Positions 24,850 to 33,616 are shown, counted from the stretch's first letter. The stretch: 64,000 bases of DNA from Polaromonas sp047303325 (GCF_047303325.1 NZ_JBKBEX010000005.1:124001-188000); one strand, 5' to 3'. Numbers and translations are program-made. The notes: generated by a model from the sequence alone, not told the origin.

Positions 24850-25458
24850 TCAGTAGTCGGGCTGCCAGTCCACGGTGATGCATTTGCCGGCGATGTCGAC
24901 AGTGTCGACGTAGACCGAAACAAAGGGAATCATGCGTTCGGCGCTGCCGCTGCTGCCGCCCTCCTGCTGGACGGGATACTCGACGCACAGCACGGAATGC
25001 GGGCCGGTGGCCATCAGGTCGCGCACCAGGCCCAGGTCAACGCCTTCGCGATTGACCACCTTCAGGCCGATCAAATCGACCCAGTAGTACTCGTCTTTGG
25101 AGGCGGCGGGAAAGCTGCTGCGCGGCAAAAAGATGCGGGCGCCACGCAAGGCCTCGGCGGCATTGCGGTCGTCCAGGCCGGCGAACTTGGCGACAACGGA
25201 ATCGGAATGGACCTTGGCCTCGTCCACGCTGAGCGTGACGGTGCCGGAAAACACGGTGAAACCCGGGCGGAATTTGGCGTCGGGTGCCTGCAAAAACCAG
25301 GATTTGGCCGCGAAAAGCGCTTCCGGATCGGAGCTGTGCGGCAGGATTTTCACCCAGCCCTTGACGCCCCAGGCATCCAGGATGCGCCCGACTTCAACGG
25401 CGTCGTCCGGCAGGCTTGAAGGTGTCAAGCCCGCGGACGGCGAGAGGCCGGGCTGCAT
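24850..25458 (-). CDS. rimM: 16S rRNA processing protein RimM
   Basis: A 202-residue 30S maturation factor that binds S19. The N-terminal RimM barrel begins VEVGRILDAWGVKGWVKILP, and the PRC-barrel half contains DEYYWVDLIGLKVVNREGVDLG and the closing IPFVSVYVDTVDIAGKCITVDW. It is somewhat longer than E. coli RimM because of a loop around SSGSAER. The gap to rpsP is 29 bases, so co-transcription is expected. Confidence 0.96.
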   Translation of the reverse strand: MQPGLSPSAGLTPSSLPDDAVEVGRILDAWGVKGWVKILPHSSDPEALFAAKSWFLQAPDAKFRPGFTVFSGTVTLSVDEAKVHSDSVVAKFAGLDDRNAAEALRGARIFLPRSSFPAASKDEYYWVDLIGLKVVNREGVDLGLVRDLMATGPHSVLCVEYPVQQEGGSSGSAERMIPFVSVYVDTVDIAGKCITVDWQPDY

Positions 25459-25487
25459 CGAAACTTGGGTTAAAAGCTTCGGAGAGA

Positions 25488-25739
25488 TCAGGCGGCCTTG
25501 GCGGCGCCTTGCTTGACCAGACGCAGCACGGTCGGGGACGGCTGTGCGCCCACGCCGATCCAGTGGGTCAGGCGGTCTTGCGCAATGCGCAGACCTTCTT
25601 CGCCACCGGTGGCGATCGGGTTGTAAAAACCGATGCGCTCGATGAAACGGCCGTCGCGGCGGACGCGCTTGTCAGCCACAACAATATTGAAAAAAGGACG
25701 GTGCTTGGAACCGCCGCGTGCAAGTCGAATGACGACCAT
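25488..25739 (-). CDS. rpsP: 30S ribosomal protein S16
   Basis: An 83-residue S16, first gene of the operon. MVVIRLARGGSKHRPFFNIVVADKRVRRDGRFIERIGFYNP is the family signature, and the length is standard. A ribosome site (AAGGAT) precedes the ATG on the minus strand. Confidence 0.98.
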   Translation of the reverse strand: MVVIRLARGGSKHRPFFNIVVADKRVRRDGRFIERIGFYNPIATGGEEGLRIAQDRLTHWIGVGAQPSPTVLRLVKQGAAKAA

Positions 25740-25851
25740 GATTTATCCTTCGGGTGGTGGGGCTTACCGGTAAAGTAGTTACCCCAATGTTCTGCAGCGC
25801 TTGAGACACACGACATGGCCACCCGGCCAGCGAATTGCTGCAAAGCCTGAG

Positions 25852-25857
25852 ATTATA
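25852..25857 (-). promoter_or_regulatory. -10 box of the rpsP operon promoter
   Basis: A perfect TATAAT on the minus strand, 113 bases before the rpsP start. No good -35 hexamer is visible at the expected distance, so the exact promoter is uncertain. The resulting leader of about 100 bases is typical of ribosomal protein operons. Confidence 0.55.
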
Positions 25858-25934
25858 GCCTGCCGGAAGGTTTTACCGGAAATTCGCCCTTTTCCCCGTC
25901 CTTCCCCCACTCTTTCCCGCCGAGCTCCCTCCCC

Positions 25935-26471
25935 ATGCCCCTCATACGCCCCAGCCGCGACCAGGACATTCCCGCCATCACCGCCATTTACGGCCACCAC
26001 GTGCTGCACGGCACAGGGACCTTTGAAACCGAGCCACCCAGCGCGGCCGACATGGCGGCCCGCCGGGCCGACGCGCTGTCCAAGGGCCTGCCCTACCTGG
26101 TCGCCGAACAGGACGGGGAAATCGCCGGTTTTGCCTACGGCAACTGGTTCAAGCCGCGCCCCGCCTACCGTTTTTCGGTGGAAGATTCGATCTACCTGGC
26201 ACCTGGGCTGCACCGCAAAGGCCTGGGCCGCGCCCTGCTGGCCGAACTGCTGGCGCGATTTGAAGCCGTGGGTATACGCAAGGCCATGGCCGTGATAGGC
26301 GACTCGGCCAACGCCGGCTCGGTGGGTTTGCACCGCGCGCTCGGCTTCACCGAGGTCGGCACCGTCCGCTCCTGCGGCTGGAAGTTCGGCGCCTGGCGCG
26401 ACATCGTCATCATGGAAAAAATCCTGGGCGCGGGCGACACGCAGCCACCACTCGAGCCGCCCGCCGCATAA
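25935..26471 (+). CDS. GNAT N-acetyltransferase (phosphinothricin-acetyltransferase-like)
   Basis: A 178-residue GNAT enzyme. MPLIRPSRDQDIPAITAIYGHHV and GTGTFETEPP match the Pat/YncA group that acetylates amino-acid analogues such as methionine sulfoximine, or protects against such compounds. The acetyl-CoA loop reads LHRKGLGRALLAELLAR (about 95-111), followed by SVGLHRALGFTEVGTVRSCGWKFGAW. The exact substrate is inferred only. Eight bases separate it from the TM2 gene, so they may share a transcript. Confidence 0.88.
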   Translation: MPLIRPSRDQDIPAITAIYGHHVLHGTGTFETEPPSAADMAARRADALSKGLPYLVAEQDGEIAGFAYGNWFKPRPAYRFSVEDSIYLAPGLHRKGLGRALLAELLARFEAVGIRKAMAVIGDSANAGSVGLHRALGFTEVGTVRSCGWKFGAWRDIVIMEKILGAGDTQPPLEPPAA

Positions 26472-26478
26472 TCGCCGC

Positions 26479-26955
26479 ATGCAAACCGCCACAGTGTCCT
26501 CCCTCAAAGCCCCAAAAAACAAAACCCTCGCCGCCTGGCTGGCCTTCATAGGCGGCCAGCTCGGCATCCACCGCCTTTACCTGTTCGGCCTGGGCGACGT
26601 CTGGGCCTGGCTGCACCCCATCGTTGCGGCGCTGGGCTGGTGGGGTGTGGAGCGCGTGCGGCAATACGGCCAGGACGACCACCTGGCCTGGGTGCTGATT
26701 CCCCTGCTGGGCTTCACCCTGGCCGGCACGGCGCTGACCGCGATTTACTACGGCCTGATGCCGACGGAAAAATGGAATGCGCTGCACAACGCCGGCACGC
26801 CGTCCACCCAGGCCGGCAACACCAACTGGCTGACCATAGGCGCAGTGGTGTTTGCCCTGCTGTTCGGCACGATTTCACTGATGTCCAGCATCGTCTTCAG
26901 CTTCCAGCGCTACTTCGAGTATCAAGTCGAAGAGGCCAAGAAAATCAGCCAGTAG
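26479..26955 (+). CDS. TM2-domain membrane protein
   Basis: A 158-residue membrane protein with an N-terminal TM2-like domain. KTLAAWLAFIGGQLGIHRLYLFG (14-36) is followed by a second segment near 43-53, a third near 73-95 and a fourth at 118-140. The G-x-H-R-x-Y-L-F-G turn is diagnostic for TM2 proteins of unknown function. The tail FEYQVEEAKKISQ is cytosolic or periplasmic and charged. Copy B of the dispersed repeat begins five bases after the stop. Confidence 0.8.
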   Translation: MQTATVSSLKAPKNKTLAAWLAFIGGQLGIHRLYLFGLGDVWAWLHPIVAALGWWGVERVRQYGQDDHLAWVLIPLLGFTLAGTALTAIYYGLMPTEKWNALHNAGTPSTQAGNTNWLTIGAVVFALLFGTISLMSSIVFSFQRYFEYQVEEAKKISQ

Positions 26956-26959
26956 GTAG

Positions 26960-27057
26960 GGCCCCCACGCTTTTCACTGCGTGTAATGCGCTGCCCCCCC
27001 CCGAGGGGGCCGCTGCGCCTGCGGCCTGGCAAAGCCAGTTCCGCGGCCCCTGCTTGG
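26960..27057 (+). repeat. Dispersed ~97-bp intergenic repeat, copy B
   Basis: Same orientation as copy A. The core CGAGGGGGCCGCTGCGCC is identical, and the inner hairpin is CTGGC-AAA-GCCAG. It fills most of the gap between the convergent TM2 and Pit genes and could act as a transcription or RNA-stability element. Confidence 0.88.
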
Positions 27058-27092
27058 TTAAGAGCCTCTCTCGCCAGGCGTGTTTCGTTTGA

Positions 27093-28130
27093 TCAGAAAA
27101 CCTGGAGACTGACCCAGTACGCGATCGCCGCCACAAACGCCGAAGCGGGGATGGTGAAAATCCAGGCCCAGACGATGTTGCCGGCCACACCCCAACGCAC
27201 GGCCGAGGCGCGCTGCGTGGAGCCCACGCCCACGATAGCGCCGGTGATGGTGTGCGTGGTGGAAACCGGAATGCCCAACGCTGTCGCCAGGAACAGCGTC
27301 AGCGCGCCGCCGGTTTCGGCGCAAAAGCCGCCCACCGGCTTGAGCTTGGTGATCTTCTGGCCCATGGTTTTGACGATGCGCCAGCCGCCGAACATGGTGC
27401 CGAAGCCGATGGCGATGTAGCAGACGATGACCACCCAGATCGGCAGGTGTTCCGTGGTCGCCATCATCCAGACCGGCAGGCCCTGCACGTTGCTGGTGGT
27501 CGCGGCGATCAGCAGCAGCCAGATGATGCCGGCCGTTTTCTGCGCGTCGTTGCCGCCATGGCCCAGGCTGTAAGCGCCCGCGGACACCAGCTGCAGCCGG
27601 CGAAACCACCGGTCGGCCTTCGACGGCGTCGTCCTGCGGCACACCCAGGCCACCGCCACCATCATCAGCGAACCCAGCAAAAATCCCAGCAGGGGCGAGA
27701 CGAAAATAAAGGCCACCACCTTGAACACGCCCGAGGCAATCAGCGCGCTGGCGCCCGCCTTGGCGATCACGGCCCCGACGATGCCGCCTATCAGTGCATG
27801 CGAGGAGCTGCTGGGGATGCCGTAAAACCAGGTGACGATGTTCCAGGTGATGGCGCCCATCAATGCGCCGAACACCACATGGGTGTCGACGACGCCCGGC
27901 ATCACGATGCCCTTGCCTATGGTCGCCGCCACGCTCAGGTGGAAGATGAAATAGGCGAGGAAGTTGAAGAAGGCGGCGAACAGCACCGCCTGCCCCGGCT
28001 TGAGCACGCCGGTCGACACCACGGTGGCAATCGAGTTGGCCGCGTCATGAAAGCCGTTCATGAAGTCGAAGGCGATGGCCAGGAAGACCAGCAGGAACAC
28101 CACCCACAGGGCGGCCTGTACGGTTTGCAT
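27093..28130 (-). CDS. Inorganic phosphate transporter, Pit family
   Basis: A 345-residue low-affinity phosphate/metal symporter with about ten membrane segments. The duplicated PiT signature is clear: FDFMNGFHDAANSIATVVSTGVL near 22 and AYSLGHGGNDAQKTAGI near 190. The conserved PVSTTHTITGAIVGVGST lies near 285. It is a short bacterial-type Pit lacking the long loop of E. coli PitA. Downstream partner of the DUF47 gene with a 17-base gap, the common PhoU-like/Pit pairing. Confidence 0.94.
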   Translation of the reverse strand: MQTVQAALWVVFLLVFLAIAFDFMNGFHDAANSIATVVSTGVLKPGQAVLFAAFFNFLAYFIFHLSVAATIGKGIVMPGVVDTHVVFGALMGAITWNIVTWFYGIPSSSSHALIGGIVGAVIAKAGASALIASGVFKVVAFIFVSPLLGFLLGSLMMVAVAWVCRRTTPSKADRWFRRLQLVSAGAYSLGHGGNDAQKTAGIIWLLLIAATTSNVQGLPVWMMATTEHLPIWVVIVCYIAIGFGTMFGGWRIVKTMGQKITKLKPVGGFCAETGGALTLFLATALGIPVSTTHTITGAIVGVGSTQRASAVRWGVAGNIVWAWIFTIPASAFVAAIAYWVSLQVF

Positions 28131-28147
28131 GATTCAGGCGCCCGCGA

Positions 28148-28795
28148 TCAGGAGTTCTCGAGGACGATGCCCTCGATCAGGTTGGCCACATCCTCGCACT
28201 TGTCGGTGATGGTTTCGAGCAGTTCGTACACCGCCTTGAGCTTGATGACTTCGCGCACGTCCGGCTCCTCGCGGAACAGCCGGCTCATGGCCGAGCGCAT
28301 CACGCGGTCGGCGTCGGACTCGAGCTTGTCGATTTCCTCGCAGGTCTTGAGCGCGGCTTCGGCCGTCGCGGCATCGCTGACTTTTTCGATCAGGGCCACG
28401 GCGTCCTGCAGGCGCTCGCAGCATTTGACGCTGAGGTCTGTCAGCCGCACGATGTCTTCCGTCATGTGGCGCACGTCGTACAGCGCCATGGTTTCGGCCG
28501 AATCCTGGATCAGGTCGGCCACGTCGTCCATGGTGTTGATGAGCTTGTGGATCTGCTCGCGGTCTATCGGCGTGATGAAGGTCTTGTGCAGCGCGCGGTT
28601 GACTTCATGCGTGATGCGGTCGGCGGCGCGCTCGGCGTGGTCGACTTCACGGTTGAAGGCCTCGCGCTTTTCCACGTCGCTGTAGTTGGCGACCAGCTTG
28701 GAAAAAGCATGCGCCGCCTCCACGATGCGTTCGGCATGCTGGTTGAACATCTCGAAAAAATTGCCTTCGCGCGGCAGCAATTTGCCAAACAGCAT
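28148..28795 (-). CDS. DUF47 (PhoU-like) Pit accessory protein
   Basis: A 215-residue all-helical protein of the DUF47/TIGR00153 family, related to PhoU, usually encoded with Pit transporters and thought to modulate them. It shows heptad-like helices, FFEMFNQHAERIVEAA at the start and HAERAADRITHEVNRALHKTFITPIDREQIHKL, with conserved acidic metal-binding positions (DDVADLIQD). It is transcribed first, then pit. The start MLFGKLLP has no long upstream extension. Confidence 0.92.
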   Translation of the reverse strand: MLFGKLLPREGNFFEMFNQHAERIVEAAHAFSKLVANYSDVEKREAFNREVDHAERAADRITHEVNRALHKTFITPIDREQIHKLINTMDDVADLIQDSAETMALYDVRHMTEDIVRLTDLSVKCCERLQDAVALIEKVSDAATAEAALKTCEEIDKLESDADRVMRSAMSRLFREEPDVREVIKLKAVYELLETITDKCEDVANLIEGIVLENS

Positions 28796-28884
28796 GTCTA
28801 TTCCTCAGGAAGTAAGTCAAAAATATGACGTTTTTGTAACAACCAGAAGTTTAACCGCCTGACCGCTTCACGCCCGGGACTCTT

Positions 28885-28981
28885 CCCAAGCAGGGGCCGC
28901 GGGACTGGCTTTGCCAGACCGCAGGCGCAGCGGCCCCCTCGGGGGACAGGGAGCTACACGCAGTGAGCGACCGTGGGGGCC
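28885..28981 (-). repeat. Dispersed ~97-bp intergenic repeat, copy C
   Basis: This is the reverse-oriented copy. It shares the same core with copies A and B, with the hairpin CTGGC-AAA-GCCAG. Its edge touches the stop codon of the small DMT gene (28982), so it sits exactly in the gap between that gene and the DUF47 start. Confidence 0.88.
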
Positions 28982-29344
28982 TTATGCGCTGCGGAAGATG
29001 AAGTAGACGGCGCCCACCATGCACAGCGCCGCCCACAGGTAGTCGAGCTTGAGCGGCTCGTTCAGGTAGAACACCGCGAAGGGCACAAACACGCTGAGGG
29101 TGATGACTTCCTGCATGATTTTGAGCTGGCCCACGCTGAACTGGGTGAAGCCTATGCGGTTGCCGGGCACTTGCAGCAGGTATTCAAACAGGGCAATGCC
29201 CCAGCTGATCAACGCGGCGACGTACCAGGGCGAGGTCGCGAGGTTCTTCAGGTGGCCGTACCAGGCGAAGGTCATGAAGATGTTGGACAGCAGCAGCAGG
29301 CCTATGGTCTGCGCCGACACGGGCAATGACTGGAGGAATTGCAT
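28982..29344 (-). CDS. DMT-family small membrane protein (DUF486)
   Basis: A 120-residue protein with four membrane segments and the DUF486 signature MTFAWYGHLKN near 25 and QVPGNRIGFTQFSVGQLKIMQEVITL near 58-83. It belongs to the drug/metabolite transporter superfamily, with function unknown. ATG 29344 is favoured because GGAG lies 8 bases ahead; an in-frame TTG directly upstream would add one residue. The gap to the AEC transporter gene upstream is 21 bases, suggesting a two-gene operon. Confidence 0.87.
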   Translation of the reverse strand: MQFLQSLPVSAQTIGLLLLSNIFMTFAWYGHLKNLATSPWYVAALISWGIALFEYLLQVPGNRIGFTQFSVGQLKIMQEVITLSVFVPFAVFYLNEPLKLDYLWAALCMVGAVYFIFRSA

Positions 29345-29365
29345 CAAAGGACTCCGGGACAGGCG

Positions 29366-30328
29366 TCAGCCAAAATGGCCGACCAAAATCAGCACCACGG
29401 TCAGCGTGACCAGGGCCAGCGCGGTGGACACCACCACGCTGGCGGTGATCAGCTCTTCGGCGACCTTGTAGCGCTGGGAAAACAAAAACACATTCGCGCC
29501 TATCGGCAAGGCCGAGGCCACCACCATCACCGACATGGGCACGCCGCCCACGCCCAGCAAGCGGCACAGGCCGAATACCAGCAACGGGTGCAGCAGGTTC
29601 TTCACCCCGGCCAATGCCAGCGCCTGGCGCCAGTGTTCGCCCACGCGCGTGTTGGCCAGGGTCACGCCGACCAGCACCAGCGCCAGCGGGCCGAAAGCAC
29701 CGGCCATGAGCTCCAGCGGTTTGTCGACGACGGCGGGAATGGTGAAACCGGTCTGCGCGAACAGCAGGCCGGCGATGATGGGCAGCGGCACCGGGTGCAG
29801 CAGCGCGTTTTTCACGGCCATCATCACGGTGGCCACCGGGTGCCGCGGCGTGGTGGTCACCTCGTCGCTGGTGCCCAGCTTTTGTTCATGGGCCACCGCG
29901 AGCTCCAGCACCACCGTGGCGCTGGTCAGCAGCACCAGCGAATGCACCGATACCAGCGTAAACAGCGTCACCAGCCCCTGGGGCCCGTACATCAGGCCTA
30001 TCAGTGCGATGCCAATCATCACGGTATTGGAGAAAGTGTTGGCCAGCGCCAGCACGGCCGCGCGGCGGTTAAAGCCCTGCACCAGCAGGGTGCCGCCAAA
30101 GAGCACGATGACCGCCAGGAAATAGGCCAGTACCGGCGTGAAATCAAGCTGCTCGACACGCACCCGGCTCATAGTGCGAAACAGCAGCGCCGGCGTGAGC
30201 AGCAGAAAGATCAGGTTGGACAGGTCCTTGATGGCATTCGCCCTGATCCACTGCGCCCGGCCGGCGAGAAAACCCGCGGCAATCAACAGCACAACCGGGA
30301 ACAGGGACTCAAAGACAAGCTGGTTCAT
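29366..30328 (-). CDS. AEC (auxin efflux carrier) family transporter
   Basis: A 320-residue permease with ten predicted membrane segments in two halves. FPVVLLIAAGFLAGR near the start, LIFLLLTPALLFRTMSRV near 40, and ANTFSNTVMIGIALIGLMYG near 98 are typical of the family, as is the second-half ASALPIGANVFLFSQRY. Bacterial members move malonate, malate or similar acids. ATG 30328 is chosen over an in-frame start at 30349 because the family begins with MNQLVFES-like sequence. The substrate is not inferable. Confidence 0.9.
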   Translation of the reverse strand: MNQLVFESLFPVVLLIAAGFLAGRAQWIRANAIKDLSNLIFLLLTPALLFRTMSRVRVEQLDFTPVLAYFLAVIVLFGGTLLVQGFNRRAAVLALANTFSNTVMIGIALIGLMYGPQGLVTLFTLVSVHSLVLLTSATVVLELAVAHEQKLGTSDEVTTTPRHPVATVMMAVKNALLHPVPLPIIAGLLFAQTGFTIPAVVDKPLELMAGAFGPLALVLVGVTLANTRVGEHWRQALALAGVKNLLHPLLVFGLCRLLGVGGVPMSVMVVASALPIGANVFLFSQRYKVAEELITASVVVSTALALVTLTVVLILVGHFG

Positions 30329-30388
30329 TGGCGCAATCTTAGCTTGCACGCCGTCGCACCATGCCCGGATCCTGCTCCCGGTACCCTC

Positions 30389-32485
30389 TTAAAACGCCAG
30401 CTGCATTCCCACTTTCAGGCTGCGCCCCGGCAGCGGCGCCTTCGGGAACGCGGTGGTCGTCAACACCGAAGCCGCGCTGTAGGCGAGCTGGTTGGTCAGG
30501 TTGTCGACCTTGGCATACCAGAGGATGTTGCTGGCACCGGCCTTCATGCGGTAGGTGGCGGCCATGTTCCACAGCGTGTAGGCCGGGGTCGCGCGCTGGC
30601 CGTCGGCCACGCGGTTCTGCGCCATGGAATGGTCAAAGCCTATGCTGCTGCCCCAGGGCCCGCTGGCCCAAATGAGGCTGGCGCCCACACGCGCCGGCGC
30701 GATGCGCGGCAGCGGCTGGCCGTTGCTGAGGTTGGTGGCGCGCACCACATCACCGCGCAAGGCCAGGTCCACGCTGGACGCGCCTTCGAGCAGGCGGATG
30801 TTGCCGCTGGCTTCCAGGCCCACAAAACGCGCGCGCACGCCGGTGTAGGCGAACTCCGGCAGCAGCTTGTTGTCCGGGTCGTTGTCGTCCACGCCGTCGC
30901 CGTCCAGGTCGGCCGGGTTCAGTGCGCCGTTTTCCTGCCCGTATTGGTTGCCCGTGGCCAGCAAGCCTATGTAGTTCTTGAAGCGGTGCACATAGGCGTT
31001 GGCGTTGAAGCTGTTGGCGCCCGACTTCCAGTTGGCACCCACGTCCAGGCTGGTCGATTTTTCCTTGCCCAGGGTGGGGTCGCCGGTTTCCCAGGCCTTG
31101 GTCGCCACGTGCGGGCCCTGGGCGAAGAGTTCGTAGTCCTTGGGCGCGCGTTCGGTGTACGCGAGGTTGCTGGTCAGCTGCCAGCCCGGCGCCGCATTCC
31201 ACAAGGCGCCCAGCGCATAGCTGTGCGGCGTGAAGTCGCGCGTCAAAGGCGCAAAACGCGCCACCAGCGGATTGCCCAGGGACTCCACTTTCACCGACTC
31301 CAGCCGCCCGCCAAAACTCAGCTTGCCCCAGCTCGTGGCGTACTCCTCATAGGCGAACACGGCGTTCTGCGCGGTCTTGCTGTAGGGCGCGAAGGCCTCG
31401 GCGCCGTCGGCGGAAAAACGGTTGTTCTCGGACTGGAAGCCGACCAGGCCTTCGAGGTTGCCGATGCGCGCATGGCGCGCCTCCAGCCGCAAATCACTGC
31501 CCTTGTTTTTGAACACCGTGCCCGGGTTGGGGCCTTCAAACTCGGTGTGCTGGTAGTCGGTATGGCTCAGCTGGCCCTTCACGCTCCGGATAAAACCGCC
31601 CAGGTCGCGCAGCTCACCTTCCAGCGCCACGCGGTTCGATTTCATGTCAATCGTCACGTCGTCTTCGGCCACCGTGCCGTAGTTGTTGCGGTAGGTGCTG
31701 ACCGACGCACCCAGGTAGCCGTGGTCAAAAAACACCGAACCGCCGGCCGAGCCGCCGTGCACCTTGCTGCCCGAGTTGCAGATGCGGTTGGTGATGGTGT
31801 TGATGCCGCCCTTGCCGCAGGCCAGGTCGGTGGGAACCTTCACGTCGCCGGTCTCGCGGTTGAACACGTCGACATGCAGGGCATAACGGTTGTTGCCGCC
31901 TTCGAGCAACACGCCGCTGCTTTTTTCGCGGTTGCCGCTGGCCAGGCCCAGGTCGACCTTGCCGCCGACGCCACCTTTTTCATCGAACAGCGGCTCACGC
32001 GGGATGCGGTTGTCGATCACATTGACCACGCCGCCCACCGCGCTGCCGCCGTAGAGCAAAGCGCCTGGGCCGCGCAGCACCTCGACGCGTTCGATGCTGA
32101 TCGGGTCGCTGGTGACGGCATGGTCGTAGCTCAGGCTGGAGGCGTCCAGCGTCGCGCCGCCGTTGCCCAGGATGCGGATGCGGTCGCCGTCCAGGCCGCG
32201 GATGATGGGCCGGCTGGCGTTGGGCCCGAAGTAGGTGCTGCTCACGCCGGGCACGCCGTCCAGCGTTTCGCCCAGCGTCGTCTTGCTGCGCAGCAGCAGC
32301 CCGGCGCCCGAGTACTGCGCGGCCGGCGCGATCAGGTCTGTGGCGCCCAGCGGGTTGCCGGTGACGGTGACTTCCTTGAGGCTGGGGGCGGTAGCTGCTG
32401 CGGGGACGACGGCTTGGGCACTCGCCAGGCCGCAAGAAAGCGTTGCCGCGGCGCAGAGCGCGCGGCTGATAAAAGGTGGTTTCAT
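30389..32485 (-). CDS. ZnuD-like TonB-dependent outer-membrane receptor
   Basis: A 698-residue receptor. A signal peptide (1-24, ending ASAQA) leads to a plug domain with RPIIRGLDGDRIRILGNGGATLDASSLSYDHAVTSDP (about 92-128), which closely recalls neisserial ZnuD, and ERVEVLRGPGALLYGG. A 22-strand barrel ends in GMQLAF with the terminal Phe. A Cys-containing loop (DLACGKGG...RICNSG) and a DLDGDGVDDNDPDN acidic loop could bind metal. It is the last gene of the metal operon, 82 bases after the His-rich gene. Zinc as ligand follows from the ZnuD likeness and the Zur-like regulator, not from direct evidence. Confidence 0.9.
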   Translation of the reverse strand: MKPPFISRALCAAATLSCGLASAQAVVPAAATAPSLKEVTVTGNPLGATDLIAPAAQYSGAGLLLRSKTTLGETLDGVPGVSSTYFGPNASRPIIRGLDGDRIRILGNGGATLDASSLSYDHAVTSDPISIERVEVLRGPGALLYGGSAVGGVVNVIDNRIPREPLFDEKGGVGGKVDLGLASGNREKSSGVLLEGGNNRYALHVDVFNRETGDVKVPTDLACGKGGINTITNRICNSGSKVHGGSAGGSVFFDHGYLGASVSTYRNNYGTVAEDDVTIDMKSNRVALEGELRDLGGFIRSVKGQLSHTDYQHTEFEGPNPGTVFKNKGSDLRLEARHARIGNLEGLVGFQSENNRFSADGAEAFAPYSKTAQNAVFAYEEYATSWGKLSFGGRLESVKVESLGNPLVARFAPLTRDFTPHSYALGALWNAAPGWQLTSNLAYTERAPKDYELFAQGPHVATKAWETGDPTLGKEKSTSLDVGANWKSGANSFNANAYVHRFKNYIGLLATGNQYGQENGALNPADLDGDGVDDNDPDNKLLPEFAYTGVRARFVGLEASGNIRLLEGASSVDLALRGDVVRATNLSNGQPLPRIAPARVGASLIWASGPWGSSIGFDHSMAQNRVADGQRATPAYTLWNMAATYRMKAGASNILWYAKVDNLTNQLAYSAASVLTTTAFPKAPLPGRSLKVGMQLAF

Positions 32486-32567
32486 GGTGACTCGCTGAAT
32501 CGGGAAAACAAAAAGGCAAAGCTGCGCCCAGCCGGGCTGGCCGGCGCGAAGCTACTGGAGGGGAATT

Positions 32568-33008
32568 TCAGCGAGTGGAAGGCGGGCCGCGCGCGTCAAA
32601 CAGCGCCGCCCAGCGGGCGAGCGCTTCGCCGCGGGAGATATCAAAAACTGCGTTGGAGAGCACCAGTGGCAGGCTCAGCATGGGCAGCGCAGGCGCCGCC
32701 TGGCCGTGGCTGGCCTGGTCGAACAGGCGGCAGTCCGAATCGCCGTCATGCGAGGAAAACAGCGAGGCCAGCCATCCGCCACCCGCCTCCTCTTCTTCTT
32801 CGACATGCGCAGGAGCGGAGTGTTCCTGGTGATGGCCGTCTTGATGCACATGCGAATGGGAATGAATGTGCGCCTGCGGGCCGTGCACCACGCCGTGCAT
32901 CAGCCCCAGCAGCTGCGCCAGCAAAAGCGCGGCTACCAACAACAGCCAAGGCAAGGCCGGTGAAGTGCTGAACCGGGAGCCCTTGCGTTTACTTGACGCT
33001 GGTGGCAT
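32568..33008 (-). CDS. His-rich membrane-anchored protein of the metal operon
   Basis: A 146-residue protein with a basic start, one membrane anchor (about 18-36) and then a metal-ligand-rich stretch (HIHSHSHVHQDGHHQEH, about 46-62) followed by a run of five Glu. A second hydrophobic segment lies near 105-125. No family was recognised. ATG 33008 is chosen because it overlaps the DUF3299 stop by 20 bases in another frame; upstream in-frame starts would overlap more. The His run suggests a periplasmic zinc or copper buffer or a regulator of the transporter. Confidence 0.7.
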   Translation of the reverse strand: MPPASSKRKGSRFSTSPALPWLLLVAALLLAQLLGLMHGVVHGPQAHIHSHSHVHQDGHHQEHSAPAHVEEEEEAGGGWLASLFSSHDGDSDCRLFDQASHGQAAPALPMLSLPLVLSNAVFDISRGEALARWAALFDARGPPSTR

Positions 33009-33564
33009 CCGTGATGCGGTAGTAGAGGCCGTAGGCGTCGTCATTGAGGACCAGGAAACGCCCTTCCACCACCACCGGCTCCATGCTGTACTTCACCGGC
33101 GTCTTGGTCTTGACCTCGACCATGCTCTCGGGCCCGCCCGGCAGGCAGAAGGCGCAGGTCAGCGGCACCGAGGACAGCAGGAAATGTTTTTGTTTTTCGC
33201 CCGGGTCCAGCGGCATCATGAAACCCTGGATGCGCTGGGTTTTCTGGTTCAGCGCCATCTGGTCCAGGGTGAAGACCGGCAGGATGCGGTTTTTCTCGTT
33301 TTTGGTTTTCACCGCCGTCAGCACCGACCAGGGCACCACGTCGCCGCGGGCCGAGAGCGGCGGAAACGGGCTGTTGGCACCATGCACACCCGCACCCTGG
33401 CCTACCGGCAGGTCAAAACCCGGGCCCGCGACAGCAGCGGCCGGCTTGGCGCCGCCCGCCACCGGTGAAGACAGGGTCTGCGCCTGCAGGCTTGCGACGG
33501 CGAAGGACAGGCCGCAGGCCAGCGCGAAGGCGCGGCTCAGGCAATTGCGAAGGATGGGGTTCAT
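32989..33564 (-). CDS. DUF3299 periplasmic protein of the metal operon
   Basis: A 191-residue exported protein. A signal peptide (about 1-28, ending SLQAQ) is followed by a Gly/Ala/Pro-rich linker, then the DUF3299 domain with PWSVLTAVK, FMMPLDPGEKQKHFLLSSVPLTCAFCLPGGPESMVEV and the closing GRFLVLNDDAYGLYYRITDA. DUF3299 proteins commonly travel with MacB-like ABC modules in zinc-linked loci. The CAFC pair may bind metal. AGGAG 7 bases before ATG 33564 decides the start. Confidence 0.87.
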   Translation of the reverse strand: MNPILRNCLSRAFALACGLSFAVASLQAQTLSSPVAGGAKPAAAVAGPGFDLPVGQGAGVHGANSPFPPLSARGDVVPWSVLTAVKTKNEKNRILPVFTLDQMALNQKTQRIQGFMMPLDPGEKQKHFLLSSVPLTCAFCLPGGPESMVEVKTKTPVKYSMEPVVVEGRFLVLNDDAYGLYYRITDATSVK

Positions 33565-33616
33565 GCGGGACTCCTGCAGGTGTGGCACCGGTTCAGGCCT
33601 GGGCGGTTCGCCAGGC

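Noticed and set aside
29339..32971. A 1210-codon plus-strand frame across the AEC, receptor and His-rich genes
   Set aside because: The translated sequence is low-complexity (Gln/His/Arg-rich) and the opposite strand carries three recognisable protein families.
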